Origin: Bacteroidota bacterium
Lineage (GTDB): Bacteria; Bacteroidota; Bacteroidia; Chitinophagales; Chitinophagaceae
Assembly (NCBI GenBank): GCA_023437225.1
Contig: JAEZGS010000001.1
Location: 124,001 to 188,000 of the forward strand
Length of the DNA stretch: 64,000 bases
Reading direction: 5' to 3'
Shown: one piece after another, positions 8,901-18,158 of the stretch
How the letters are laid out: every line of letters starts with the position of its first letter
Position numbering within the stretch: position 1 is the stretch's first letter
The notes under the pieces: generated by a model
Told to the model about the DNA's origin: nothing
The model's database searches: none
The model's input: only the letters and a program-made list of their open reading frames with translations
Translations under genes and position numbers: made by a program

Positions 8901-9980
8901 ATGAGGGAAAACCTTTTTTCAATAATTTCTGAGTGGCCCGAGTGGCTCCAAAATCTTTCAATAGCAGTTGTAGCAATTCTCATAGGACTTATAATTAAGG
9001 GCATCCTATTGTACGCAGGCCGGGTTTATTGCAAAAGATTCGAAGGATTTTCATTGACCCGGTCCGCAATACGGCATCTGGGAACGCCGGCAAACTTTTT
9101 CATTCCCCTTTTCATCCTTAACATGGCGGTGCCATTGATGCATTACGGCCCCATTGTAACAAACCGTATTCAAAAGGCCTTGAGTATAATGCTCATCATT
9201 GCTTTTGCAGCAATACTTATTGCTATTATCAAGATCGTGCAGGATTATGTTTATCATCGGTTTGATCTGACTAAGCAGGACAACCTTCGCGAGAGGAGGA
9301 TCAGAACGCAATTACAATATATCAGAAAGGTTATGGTTGTACTGATCATCATGCTTGCAGCCATTGCCATCCTATTGACTTTTGAAAGCCTCCGCAGAAT
9401 CGGTGCAGGTTTATTAACGGGCGTCGGCATCGGTGGCATCATTATCGGATTTGCCGCGCAGAAGTCGCTTGGCAACCTACTCGCCGGATTTCAGATAGCG
9501 TTCACCCAGCCAATACGCCTCGACGATGTATTGGTTGTGGAGGGCGAATGGGGGCGCGTTGAAGAAATCAATCTCACCTACGTTGTGCTTAACATCTGGG
9601 ACAAGCGTCGGCTCATCCTGCCCATCAACTACTTTATAGAAAAGCCCTTCCAGAACTGGACTCGTACAACCGCAGAAATACTGGGCACCGTATTTCTTTA
9701 TGTTGATTATTCAGCTCCCATCGATGTCATTAGAGCTGAGTTTTTGAGACTTGTGCAGTCGCATCCAAAGTGGGACAAGAAAGCAGCTGGACTTGACGTA
9801 GTAAATCTTACCGATCGCGTGGTGGAATTGCGAGCAGTCATCGGCACGTTCAATTCCGGTGATGCATGGGATATCCGTTGCTTTGTAAGAGAAAATTTGA
9901 TCAGCTTCCTTCAAAAAAATTATCCCGAGGCATTGCCCAAAGTGCGCACAGAAGACGCCAGGGGACTTACACAATTATAA
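8901..9980 (+). CDS. Small-conductance mechanosensitive channel (MscS family)
   Basis: A 359-residue membrane protein with about four N-terminal helices, then the MscS core: the Gly/Ala-rich pore helix (GAGLLTGVGIGGIIIGFAAQ), and the beta domain with GNLLAGFQIAFTQPIRLDD, then WGRVEEINLTYVVLNIWD and RRLILPINYF. These channels open on membrane tension and release solutes in hypo-osmotic shock. The C-terminal cytoplasmic alpha/beta domain is present and the length is normal. Its last 6 bases overlap the convergent uvrD-like gene. Confidence 0.93.
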   Translation: MRENLFSIISEWPEWLQNLSIAVVAILIGLIIKGILLYAGRVYCKRFEGFSLTRSAIRHLGTPANFFIPLFILNMAVPLMHYGPIVTNRIQKALSIMLIIAFAAILIAIIKIVQDYVYHRFDLTKQDNLRERRIRTQLQYIRKVMVVLIIMLAAIAILLTFESLRRIGAGLLTGVGIGGIIIGFAAQKSLGNLLAGFQIAFTQPIRLDDVLVVEGEWGRVEEINLTYVVLNIWDKRRLILPINYFIEKPFQNWTRTTAEILGTVFLYVDYSAPIDVIRAEFLRLVQSHPKWDKKAAGLDVVNLTDRVVELRAVIGTFNSGDAWDIRCFVRENLISFLQKNYPEALPKVRTEDARGLTQL

Positions 9981-12299
9981 AATTCTAAGCTTCGCATAAT
10001 TCAGCATGATCTTCTTCTCGCCATTCTTTTCAAACTTAACTGTTGCTATAGGGTTATGCGCGGCACCTTCCATTTTGATGACTTCCCCAAATCCAAATTT
10101 CTGATGCTCCACCTTATTGCCTACCTGGATGTTGGATGTATCACTGGGAATGAAATCAGCGGAAGGCACATGCTCAACCGTTTTAGCGGCTGGCTTTGGC
10201 GGTACATATGATGGGGTTGGCGGTGCACCGTAACGCTTTTCCGCCTGCGCGGCACCATACGATCCCATCATTCTCTCATACGGAGATCTTGAAGGGAATC
10301 CGCCGCCTCCCTGGTTTCTTATACCACCTCCTGCATAACTTTTATCTAGGTATGCTTCTGGTAATTCATTAATAAACCTGCTTGGTTCGTTTTGAACAAG
10401 CGATCCAAATTTATAACGCTGATTCGCATAAGTGATCCACAACTTTTGTTTTGCGCGTGTTATCACCACGTAGAATAACCGGCGTTCTTCTTCAAGTTCT
10501 TCCCGTGTGTTAATGGACATCGCATTGGGGAATAGCATCTCTTCTAATCCACATGCAAAAACGCAACCGAATTCAAGTCCCTTCGCTGCATGTATGGTCA
10601 TCAACTTAACAGTATCCGCATTGGGATCTTTTTCATCTGCATCGGTTAACAGGGTGATCTGTTGCAGATAGCTTCCGAGGCTTTTATCTCCTACTTCGCC
10701 CTCTTCATTACTTGGCGTTTCCGTGAACTCTTTAATGGAGTTGAGCAATTCCTGTATGTTCTCATAACGGGCAACGCCTTCTGTGCTTTTATCGTTGAAC
10801 AGTTCTCTTACAATGTTGGTTTGTTTACCCACATGCACGGCAACGTCATATGCATTACGGATTTGCAGCATACTTGCAGATCCTTCGATCATCAATACAA
10901 AATTTTGTATTGCCTCAAGAGTACCGGCCTTATATCCATACTGATGAGCATTTTTCAAAACATCCCACATCGGGATGTTGTTTGTGTTAGCAGCAAGTAC
11001 GGCGCGATCAATAGATGTTTTACCAATGCCACGAACCGGGTAGTTAATGATGCGCTTCAATGCTTCTTCATCACGCGGGTTCACGATCACCCGCAGATAA
11101 GCAACAAAATCTTTAATTTCCTTCCTTTGATAGAAGCTGATACCACCAAACATGGTATACGGAATTCCCAGGCGTCGAAGGCTCTCTTCAAAGGCGCGGC
11201 TTTGAGCATTGGTACGATATAATATCGCAAAATCATTGTTCCGGAAATGATTGCGCAGCTTTTGCTCCTGTATCGTATCCGCTACATATTTGCCTTCGTC
11301 ATTGTCGCTCATCGTGCGTACCAGGCGGATCTTTTCGCCCTCATTGTTGTCAGTCCAAAGATTCTTTGGAATCTGTCCTTTATTGTTCTTTATGATCTCG
11401 TTTGCTGCATTGATGATGTTTTGTGTACTTCGATAGTTCTGTTCCAGTTTTACAACATGAACATCTTCGTAATCTTTCTGGAACTGAAGAATGTTTTCGA
11501 TCGTTGCGCCACGGAAAGCATAAATGCTTTGAGCGTCATCACCCACCACACAAACGTTTTCATGTGCCGCACCGAGCAACTTAATAATTTCATATTGCGC
11601 AGGATTTGTATCCTGGTACTCATCAATTAATATATACCTGAATTTATGCTGGTATTTATGAAGTGCATCCGGCACATTCCTTAACAGCTCATAAAACTTC
11701 AGTAACAGGTCATCAAAATCCATCGCCCCGTTTTTGAAGCATCGCTTCGCATAAGCATCATAGATCTGTGCGATCGCAGGTCTGTTTGCTCGTGCATCCT
11801 CCTGTTGAATGGAATAATCAGTTGCATAATCTACGGGACCAACCAATGCGTTTTTGGCAGAGGAGATGCGATTGTAAACAAGGTTTGGTTTGTAATGCTT
11901 GTCATCTAGCTGCAATTCATTAACAACAGTCTTGATAACGCTTTTCGCGTCATCGGTATCGTAAATTGTGAAATGCGATGGATACCCGATACGTGGCGCT
12001 TCGCTTCGTAAGATCCGTGCAAAAACGCTGTGGAATGTGCCTATGTAAAGATTACGGGCATCAGCATTGCCCAAGATTCTCTCTACACGTTCCTTCATTT
12101 CTTTCGCTGCCTTATTTGTAAAGGTCAGTGCCAGTATATTAAACGAATCAACATTATGATACGCCATCAGGTGCGCAATCCTCGTCGTGAGCACCTTTGT
12201 TTTACCACTACCTGCTCCCGCCACAATCATGATCGGCCCGTCCTTATGCAACACAGCTTCCCGCTGCCGCTCATTCAGCCCACTTAAATAATCTTGCAT
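9975..12299 (-). CDS. UvrD/PcrA-family ATP-dependent DNA helicase
   Basis: A 774-residue superfamily 1A helicase. Visible motifs are Walker A IMIVAGAGSGKT (about residues 23-34), TFTNKAAKEMKER (Ia), the DEYQDTNPAQYE Walker B (II), GDDAQSIYAFRGA (III), LEQNYRST (IV), LMTIHAAKGLEF (V) and VVITRAKQKLW (VI). A Tudor-like C-terminal segment (VGNKVEHQKFGFGEVIKMEG) is typical of PcrA/UvrD. It unwinds DNA 3' to 5' in excision and mismatch repair and clears RNA polymerase. It is transcribed alone; the MBL gene diverges 54 bases upstream. Confidence 0.95.
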   Translation of the reverse strand: MQDYLSGLNERQREAVLHKDGPIMIVAGAGSGKTKVLTTRIAHLMAYHNVDSFNILALTFTNKAAKEMKERVERILGNADARNLYIGTFHSVFARILRSEAPRIGYPSHFTIYDTDDAKSVIKTVVNELQLDDKHYKPNLVYNRISSAKNALVGPVDYATDYSIQQEDARANRPAIAQIYDAYAKRCFKNGAMDFDDLLLKFYELLRNVPDALHKYQHKFRYILIDEYQDTNPAQYEIIKLLGAAHENVCVVGDDAQSIYAFRGATIENILQFQKDYEDVHVVKLEQNYRSTQNIINAANEIIKNNKGQIPKNLWTDNNEGEKIRLVRTMSDNDEGKYVADTIQEQKLRNHFRNNDFAILYRTNAQSRAFEESLRRLGIPYTMFGGISFYQRKEIKDFVAYLRVIVNPRDEEALKRIINYPVRGIGKTSIDRAVLAANTNNIPMWDVLKNAHQYGYKAGTLEAIQNFVLMIEGSASMLQIRNAYDVAVHVGKQTNIVRELFNDKSTEGVARYENIQELLNSIKEFTETPSNEEGEVGDKSLGSYLQQITLLTDADEKDPNADTVKLMTIHAAKGLEFGCVFACGLEEMLFPNAMSINTREELEEERRLFYVVITRAKQKLWITYANQRYKFGSLVQNEPSRFINELPEAYLDKSYAGGGIRNQGGGGFPSRSPYERMMGSYGAAQAEKRYGAPPTPSYVPPKPAAKTVEHVPSADFIPSDTSNIQVGNKVEHQKFGFGEVIKMEGAAHNPIATVKFEKNGEKKIMLNYAKLRIL

Positions 12300-12353
12300 G
12301 GCTGCAAATTACAATTAGATTTTCGTTATATTGGTTATGAAAGCTGAGGCAAT

Positions 12354-13370
12354 ATGAAAAAATCAGGACTGATATTGCTTTGCCTTGCAGTCTTTTCCAC
12401 CCTGGTGATCCAGGCCCAACCCCGAAAAAATAAAAAACCCAAAACATCCTCGAATTTCATACTTGAACCTATTGGAAAAGGTGTTTGGGCAGCAATTAAT
12501 AATGACCATTTTGGCAAGTCAATTTGCAATGCAGGTATCGTTGACCTCGGTGACCGTTTATTGATCTTCGACGCCTTCATGAACCCGGCTGCTGCCGAAG
12601 AACTAAAAGCGATGGCCGAAGACATGACCGGCAAATCTGTTGGTCTTGTGATAAACAGCCATTTTCATAGCGATCACGTCCGTGGCAACCAGGTATTCGC
12701 TGGGGAGGCAACGATCATCAGCACTAATTTTACCCGCCAGCAAATCGAAAATGTTGGTCCCGATGATCTTGCAAAAGAGGAACGAAATGCGCCGGGACTT
12801 TTGCAGGCAACAAAGCGGCGACTGACTACTGCATCATCGTCGGAGAAAGAAGAATTGTCGCATTGGGTTGGGTATTATGAAGGCATGATGGAGTCCGCAC
12901 GAAGGCTAAAAGTAATTGTGCCCAACATTACTTTCAATGATTCGTTGTGGATCAATGGCTCGGAGAGATCGGTTAAATTGCTCGAATGCAAGAATGGTCA
13001 TACACCAAGCGATATAGTTATGCTTATTCCGGATGAAGGCATTGTTTTCATGGGCGATCTGCTTTTTATAGAAAGGCATCCCTGGATTGCCGATGGAAAC
13101 CCGAAAGGATGGCAGGAAAGTCTTAAGCTCCTGTATGAAGATCCGCATTATAATAAATACATCCCCGGGCACGGCCCTGTTGGCAACAAAGAATCAGTAA
13201 GGCAGTTGTACGGTTACCTGCAATTTATCTGTGAAATGGCCGATAAGGCAACCACTGATGAACTCCGTGCAGAGGTGGCCACTTCGGAGATCCCCGCAGA
13301 ATTTCAACACTGGATGTTTGGAAGGTTCTATCAACCTAATCTTCAGTTCCTTTTACAAAAACATAAGTGA
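12354..13370 (+). CDS. MBL-fold metallo-hydrolase, secreted
   Basis: A 338-residue protein with an N-terminal signal peptide (LILLCLAVFSTLVIQAQ), so periplasmic. The metal site H-x-H-x-D-H is at residues 103-108 (SHFHSDH), with later ligands in CKNGHTPSD, FMGDLLF and PGHGP. This is the metallo-beta-lactamase fold with a standard set of metal ligands. It could be a lactonase, a glyoxalase-like hydrolase or a beta-lactamase-like enzyme. Its position before sugar-catabolic genes suggests hydrolysis of a lactone or ester in that pathway, but this is inference. Confidence 0.85.
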   Translation: MKKSGLILLCLAVFSTLVIQAQPRKNKKPKTSSNFILEPIGKGVWAAINNDHFGKSICNAGIVDLGDRLLIFDAFMNPAAAEELKAMAEDMTGKSVGLVINSHFHSDHVRGNQVFAGEATIISTNFTRQQIENVGPDDLAKEERNAPGLLQATKRRLTTASSSEKEELSHWVGYYEGMMESARRLKVIVPNITFNDSLWINGSERSVKLLECKNGHTPSDIVMLIPDEGIVFMGDLLFIERHPWIADGNPKGWQESLKLLYEDPHYNKYIPGHGPVGNKESVRQLYGYLQFICEMADKATTDELRAEVATSEIPAEFQHWMFGRFYQPNLQFLLQKHK

Positions 13371-13432
13371 GATTTGGAGCTGTGTTATTTGTTGAAATGT
13401 TTTACATAAATTGTTTACCTAAAACATAACCA

Positions 13433-14308
13433 ATGACTTGCCGTCGCGATTTTATCAAACAATCAGCGCTGCTTTCTACCGCTTTTATGATCAACCCATC
13501 GGATCTGCTAAAAAAAAATAACTCGATAGGTCTTCAATTGTATACGGTCAGAAGCGAGGTAAATAATGCCAAACTCCCCGGTACAATCAAAACAATAGCC
13601 GAAACAGGTTATACACACCTTGAACTGTACGGCTATAACCCTTCAAACAGGCAATTCTTTGGGCACTCTGTCAAACAAATGGCCGAGCTTCTCAAGCAAA
13701 ATAATCTTAAGTCGCCCAGTGGACACTATGGTTTGCCCGACATGATGTTCGGCCAAAACTACAATTGGGACAGCTGGAAGAATCTTATTGAAGATTCTAA
13801 GACACTTGGTCATGATTATATTGTTATTCCATACATGGACGACAGGCATCGTAAAGCCGATGATTACAAGCTGCTTGCAGAACGGTTGAATAAGGGAGGT
13901 GAACTTGCTAAAAAAGCCGGCATGTGTGCAGGGTACCATAACCACGCATTCGAATTTGAACCGCTTGGCGATACAAACGGTTGGGAAATATTACTCAAAG
14001 AAACGGATCCGAAATATGTAGCGATGGAAATGGATATTTACTGGATAGTATACGCCAAGCAGGATCCCGTTGAATGGTTTAAGAAACACCCCGGCCGGTT
14101 TAAGCTGTGGCATGTAAAAGATCTGGCTACTACTCCTAAAGTGGAGTCAACGATTGTAGGGCAGGGAACAATAGATTACAAATCGATTTATGCGCAGCGC
14201 AAACTTTCAGGTTTGGATCAGTTGTATGTTGAACAGGAAGCTTATACTAAACCTGTATTCCAGTGCATCAAAGAAAGCTATGATTATTTGAAAGGAAATA
14301 TTGTTTGA
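13433..14308 (+). CDS. Tat-exported sugar phosphate isomerase/epimerase-like TIM-barrel protein
   Basis: A 291-residue protein starting with a twin-arginine type signal (TCRRDFIKQSALLSTAFM). The body is an AP-endonuclease 2/xylose-isomerase-like TIM barrel: GLQLYTVRSEV, YTHLELYGYN, AGYHNHAFEF, MEMDIYWIVYAKQDP and LKLWHVKDLA carry the usual His, Glu and Asp metal-binding pattern. It likely isomerises or epimerises a sugar outside the cytoplasm. The next gene, 78 bases on, is a Tat-signalled Gfo/Idh/MocA oxidoreductase; the two probably act together. Confidence 0.88.
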   Translation: MTCRRDFIKQSALLSTAFMINPSDLLKKNNSIGLQLYTVRSEVNNAKLPGTIKTIAETGYTHLELYGYNPSNRQFFGHSVKQMAELLKQNNLKSPSGHYGLPDMMFGQNYNWDSWKNLIEDSKTLGHDYIVIPYMDDRHRKADDYKLLAERLNKGGELAKKAGMCAGYHNHAFEFEPLGDTNGWEILLKETDPKYVAMEMDIYWIVYAKQDPVEWFKKHPGRFKLWHVKDLATTPKVESTIVGQGTIDYKSIYAQRKLSGLDQLYVEQEAYTKPVFQCIKESYDYLKGNIV

Positions 14309-14318
14309 GATCCATAAT

Positions 14319-14381
14319 GAAAATTGGAATCCGATAGCTGGAACGCTTCTGCATTCTGCATTCTACATTCCGCATTCTGTA
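14319..14381 (+). repeat. Intergenic heptad inverted element 1
   Basis: Left part made of GAANNNN/GGANNNN-type 7-mers (14319-14346), right part of five TTCTNNN-type 7-mers from 14347 (ttctgca, ttctgca, ttctaca, ttccgca, ttctgta). The two halves have opposite polarity, so a degenerate hairpin is possible. It lies between two Tat-signal genes of the same operon. Similar units occur at 15714, 26764 and 29333. Confidence 0.55.
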
Positions 14382-14386
14382 AAAAC

Positions 14387-15715
14387 ATGTCACGAAGAAA
14401 ATTTCTCCACAACACCGGCATGCTCATTGCCGGATCGACCATCCTGTCATCACTCGACAACAAGGCGTTTGCGATTTTTAAAAATAAGTTGATGCCTTCC
14501 GATCAACTTAATATTGGCGCAATAGGCATCAATGGCATGGGCTGGGCAAACGTAAGCTCTGCATTGAAGATACCCGGTGTAAACCTGGTAGGGATTTGCG
14601 ATGTTGATCAAAACGTTCTTGATAAGAGGAAGCAGGACTATTCAAAAATGAACCGCGATGTGTCAAAGCTCCAGGTTTATAATGATTATCGAAAACTTCT
14701 CGACAATAAAGACATCGATGCAGTGATCATCGGCACACCGGATCATTGGCACGCATTGCAGATGATCCATGCCGTTCAGGCAGGTAAAGATGTATATGTC
14801 GAAAAGCCCGTTGGAAATTCAATAGCAGAGTGTCGCGCAATGGTTGCCGCGCAGAAACGATACAACAAAGTGGTGCAGGCGGGACAATGGCAGAGAAGCC
14901 AGCAACATTTTCGCGACGCGGTTGATTTTATACGCTCCGGGCAACTGGGTCCTATCCGCACCGTGAAAGTATGGTGTTACCAGGGCTGGATGAAACCTGG
15001 GCCCAAAGTAGCAGATAGTCCTGTGCCGGCTGGTGTCGATTATGCTGCATGGCTTGGGCCGGCGCAGAAACGCCCTTTCAATTCAAGCAGGTTCCACTTT
15101 AACTTTCGATGGTTCTGGGATTATGCAGGTGGATTGATGACAGACTGGGGCGTGCATTTGCTCGACTATGCGATCTTCGGTATGGATGCACCTGAACCAA
15201 AATCAGTTTCAGCATTGGGTGGTCACTTCGCTTATCCCGAATTATACCAGGAAACGCCCGATACAATGGGAGCACTATACGAATTTGACAAATTCAACCT
15301 GATATGGGATCATGCAATGGGCATTGATAACGGTTTGTACGGTCGCGATCATGGCATCGCATTCATCGGCAATAACGGAACACTCGAGCTCGACAGAGGT
15401 GGATGGGAAGTGATCGAAGAAAGACAAAGTAAGAATAAGGTAAAGGTTGAGCGAAAAAAACCAACCGATAATGGCCTTGATAAACACTGGGTGAATTTTG
15501 TTGATGCGGTGAAAGCAAAAGATCACAGCAAACTCAACTGCCCAATCGAAACAGGCGCACACATCGCAACCATTTCCCAATTAGGTAACATCGCGTTTCG
15601 TAGCCAGGAGAAGATCACATGGGATCGTGAAAAGGGAAGACTTACAGATAAGAAGCTGCATGACCAATACGTTGCAGCGAAGTATCATAATGGATATAAA
15701 TTACCGGAAAGCTGA
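14387..15715 (+). CDS. Tat-exported Gfo/Idh/MocA family oxidoreductase
   Basis: A 442-residue protein. The ATG at 14387 is chosen because it gives a twin-arginine signal (SRRKFLHNTGMLIAGS); upstream in-frame sequence runs through a repeat element. The Rossmann part has NIGAIGINGMGWANV and GICDVD. The sugar-binding part has the YVEKPVG motif, and MTDWGVHLLDYA carries the conserved Asp and His. Gfo/Idh/MocA enzymes with Tat signals carry tightly bound nicotinamide cofactor and oxidise or exchange sugars in the periplasm. It follows the TIM-barrel gene and is likely in the same transcript. The substrate is unknown. Confidence 0.9.
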   Translation: MSRRKFLHNTGMLIAGSTILSSLDNKAFAIFKNKLMPSDQLNIGAIGINGMGWANVSSALKIPGVNLVGICDVDQNVLDKRKQDYSKMNRDVSKLQVYNDYRKLLDNKDIDAVIIGTPDHWHALQMIHAVQAGKDVYVEKPVGNSIAECRAMVAAQKRYNKVVQAGQWQRSQQHFRDAVDFIRSGQLGPIRTVKVWCYQGWMKPGPKVADSPVPAGVDYAAWLGPAQKRPFNSSRFHFNFRWFWDYAGGLMTDWGVHLLDYAIFGMDAPEPKSVSALGGHFAYPELYQETPDTMGALYEFDKFNLIWDHAMGIDNGLYGRDHGIAFIGNNGTLELDRGGWEVIEERQSKNKVKVERKKPTDNGLDKHWVNFVDAVKAKDHSKLNCPIETGAHIATISQLGNIAFRSQEKITWDREKGRLTDKKLHDQYVAAKYHNGYKLPES

Positions 15716-15804
15716 ATGCAGAAAGCGGGAAGCAGTTAATCGGTAGTCTGTAATCAGTACTCGGGATTTTTGTTCGCCGACTACTGATTACCGACTATTG
15801 ATTA
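15714..15804. repeat. Intergenic heptad inverted element 2 (28-bp arms) between convergent genes
   Basis: From the stop of the Gfo gene the sequence runs in 7-mers (gaatgca, gaaagcg, ggaagca, then gttaatc, ggtagtc, tgtaatc, agtactc). A 28-base arm (15737-15764) is matched by its inverted copy (15777-15804) with four mismatches and a 12-base loop. Each arm is two 14-base units. It lies between convergent genes and could end transcription both ways. Confidence 0.7.
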
Positions 15805-15807
15805 CCA

Positions 15808-16545
15808 CTAAAGGTTGCGGATCTTAATATTTCTAAACCACACCGGGTCACCGTGATCCTGAAGCGCAAGCTTTCCTTTTGTATACTTGCCAAAATCAGG
15901 CAGTGTCTTAAACTTACTTTTTGCGATCATATCGCGCCAATTGTCATCCATCTGCATGGTAGAAACTACCTTGGTCCCGTTAAGATAGAACTCAAGCTTA
16001 TTGTTATGAGATATGATCTCCAGTTGGTTCCATTCACCTACTGGCTTGACGGTTTCCGGAGATGATGTGATCATGTCATACAGATCTCCTGCGCGATGTG
16101 TCTTTATTTTCGCATCCGGGTGTCCATTGTTGTCAAGTATCTGCATCTCAGGCCCGGTCAACCATGGCCAGCGATACTTGGGATCTTCTTTAGCCTGGAA
16201 GATAACACCGCTATTACCATTGGCAGCAAGTTTCCATTCGAGTTTCAGATGATAATTTTCAAACTCTTCTTCAGTGATGATATCACCACCGCCTTCGCCT
16301 TTGGGTCCCTTGGCGGAAGGATCCAGGTACAATGTGCCGTCAACAACCTTCCATGCAGAACCGTCAGTTTTGTTGTTATACACGTGCCACCCGTTCTTCG
16401 TTTGTCCATCAAATAACAATCGCCATCCTTCTTTGGTTTCTTTCTTTGTCAACGTATTAAAAGCAGTTGTTCCGGAGGAATTTTTGCTACCGGAACAACT
16501 TATAAGAAATGCAAGAATACAGGCAGAAAAAAAAATTCTAGCCAT
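15808..16545 (-). CDS. DUF1080 (3-keto-disaccharide hydrolase family) lipoprotein
   Basis: A 245-residue lipoprotein with lipobox FLISC (Cys 17). The body is a DUF1080 concanavalin-like beta sandwich: EGWRLLFDGQTKNGWHVY, WKVVDGTLYLD, DIITEEEFENYHLKLEWK, NSGVIFQAKED, TGPEMQILDN and WNQLEIISHNNKLEFYLNG are all family hallmarks. Members cleave 3-keto-glycosides after C3 oxidation of the sugar. It is expected in the periplasm or at the outer membrane. A cytochrome c lipoprotein gene lies 35 bases upstream on the same strand, which fits an oxidation-linked pathway. Confidence 0.92.
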   Translation of the reverse strand: MARIFFSACILAFLISCSGSKNSSGTTAFNTLTKKETKEGWRLLFDGQTKNGWHVYNNKTDGSAWKVVDGTLYLDPSAKGPKGEGGGDIITEEEFENYHLKLEWKLAANGNSGVIFQAKEDPKYRWPWLTGPEMQILDNNGHPDAKIKTHRAGDLYDMITSSPETVKPVGEWNQLEIISHNNKLEFYLNGTKVVSTMQMDDNWRDMIAKSKFKTLPDFGKYTKGKLALQDHGDPVWFRNIKIRNL

Positions 16546-16580
16546 AGTTTCAATTGAGGTTAATATTAATTACTGGTTGA

Positions 16581-16979
16581 TTACTGGTTTTTCAAAGTCA
16601 TGATATAATTAACCATTTCCTTTGCGTCTTCCCTGGACATATCAGGATGCGGAGTCATTGCAACAGCGCCCCAGTTTCCGGAACCACCATGAATGATCTT
16701 ATTTACCAGCGTATCCACAACAGCCGGAGTGTTTTCGTACTTGTTGGCAACATCGACATAAGCAGGACCAATTTTCTTGGCATTAATGTCGTGGCATGTT
16801 GTGCAGTCACTTGCACCAATGAGCTCAAGTCCGCGTTCATTAGCAATTGCAGTTGATGGACCTGTTGTTCCTGGAGTGTCAGCACCTTGTGAAGCATCAC
16901 CAGCTTGCTTTTCGCCCGTGCCCGAATTGCACGCAAAAATGATTGAAACAACACCTAAAGCAATAATCAGTTTTTTCAT
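16581..16979 (-). CDS. Monoheme c-type cytochrome lipoprotein
   Basis: A 132-residue protein with lipobox IFAC (Cys 17), a linker rich in Ala, Gly and Thr, and a class I cytochrome c domain. Heme is attached at CTTCH (residues 59-63), with a likely axial Met in VAMTPHPDM. It ends in a typical helix with MVNYIMTLK. It probably takes electrons from a periplasmic sugar dehydrogenase, since it sits between a TIM-barrel gene and the DUF1080 gene. No dehydrogenase flavoprotein is adjacent, so the electron donor is not identified. Confidence 0.9.
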   Translation of the reverse strand: MKKLIIALGVVSIIFACNSGTGEKQAGDASQGADTPGTTGPSTAIANERGLELIGASDCTTCHDINAKKIGPAYVDVANKYENTPAVVDTLVNKIIHGGSGNWGAVAMTPHPDMSREDAKEMVNYIMTLKNQ

Positions 16980-17008
16980 GACAAGAGATTTATTCTTAAT
17001 TAAGCAAG

Positions 17009-18064
17009 TTACTTTATTCCTAGTACAGACATATTAAAATCTTCATCGCTTCCTGTTCCCGCAAAGTCATCAAACGCCTTGTCCGTTACTCTTATAATGT
17101 TGTCTTTGATAAACACCGCCCCCTCTTTCGCTCCATCTTCGGGATGTTTCATACAACACTCCCATTCCATTACAGCCCAGCCTTTGTAATCGTAAGCAGT
17201 TAGCTTACTGAATACCGCTTTAAAGTCAACCTGTCCATCTCCAAGCGACCTGAATCTTCCAGCCCTGTCTATCCATGACTGATACCCTCCATAAACACCC
17301 TGCTTGCCTGTTGGATTGAATTCTGCATCCTTTACATGAAACATACGTATGCGTTCATGATAGTGATCGATATATGCAAGATAATCGAGACATTGTAGTA
17401 CAAAGTGGCTTGGATCATATAACAAACATGCCCGTGCATGATTTCCTGTGTGTTCCAGAAACATCTCATAACTTATACCATCATGCAGATCTTCACCCGG
17501 ATGTATCTCATAACAAAGATCGACGCCGCAATTATCAAATTCATTTAATATAGGAAGCCATCTATTTGCCAACTCTTTGAATCCCGTTTCAACTAAACCA
17601 GCAGGACGTTGAGGCCATGGGTAAACAGTCGGCCACAATAAAGCGCCACTGAAAGTTGCATGCGCATTCAACCCGAGGTTTTGTGAAGCCTTTGCTGCAT
17701 ACTTCAATTGCTGCACAGCCCATTCATACCTTGCTGATGAATTGTTCCTGTATTCGGGTGGTGCAAATCCATCAAACAACGTATCATAAGCTGGATGCAC
17801 AGCAACAAGCTGACCCTGCAGGTGAGTTGATAATTCTGTTATCTGTAGTCCCGCTTCTTCAACGATGCCTTTTACTTCGTCTGCATAATTTTTACTTTCA
17901 GCAGCTTTCTTCAGATCAATACATCGGGGATCCCATGTAGGTATCTGAACACCAACGAAGCCAAGATCCCGAGCCCATTTGCAAATGGAAGAAAGTTCAT
18001 TGAACGGCGCAGCATCACCCATGAACTGCGCAAGGAAAATACCAGGTCCTTTTATTGTTTGCAT
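17009..18064 (-). CDS. Sugar phosphate isomerase/epimerase (TIM barrel)
   Basis: A 351-residue cytoplasmic protein (no signal) of the xylose-isomerase-like TIM-barrel superfamily. Metal-binding segments are LCYEIHPGEDLHDG, LLYDPSHFVLQ, IRMFHVKDAEF and WAVMEWEC. It starts MQTIKGPGIFLAQFMGD. In Bacteroidota such proteins are usually found beside Gfo/Idh/MocA oxidoreductases, as here (the gene at 18159 is upstream in the same direction). It probably acts on a keto- or inositol-like sugar derived from the oxidised substrate. The exact reaction is unknown. Confidence 0.88.
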   Translation of the reverse strand: MQTIKGPGIFLAQFMGDAAPFNELSSICKWARDLGFVGVQIPTWDPRCIDLKKAAESKNYADEVKGIVEEAGLQITELSTHLQGQLVAVHPAYDTLFDGFAPPEYRNNSSARYEWAVQQLKYAAKASQNLGLNAHATFSGALLWPTVYPWPQRPAGLVETGFKELANRWLPILNEFDNCGVDLCYEIHPGEDLHDGISYEMFLEHTGNHARACLLYDPSHFVLQCLDYLAYIDHYHERIRMFHVKDAEFNPTGKQGVYGGYQSWIDRAGRFRSLGDGQVDFKAVFSKLTAYDYKGWAVMEWECCMKHPEDGAKEGAVFIKDNIIRVTDKAFDDFAGTGSDEDFNMSVLGIK

Positions 18065-18107
18065 TTATTTAATTTGAAATCCTGTTATCAATTAGCCCAC
18101 TGGCCAA

Positions 18108-18155
18108 CTAGCACATTAGCATAATTCCATTAGCATATTAGCACATTAGCATATT
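18108..18155. repeat. Degenerate 8-bp tandem repeat (ATTAGCAY)
   Basis: Units tagcacat, tagcataa, (ttccat), tagcatat, tagcacat, tagcatat follow one another with an 8-base period in the gap between two minus-strand genes. This differs from the 7-base elements nearby but has the same intergenic, short-unit character. Confidence 0.7.
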
Positions 18156-18158
18156 AAA

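Noticed and set aside
10662..11222. Long plus-strand open frame inside the uvrD-like gene
   Set aside because: Antisense to intact helicase motifs; composition and lack of domains fit a shadow frame.
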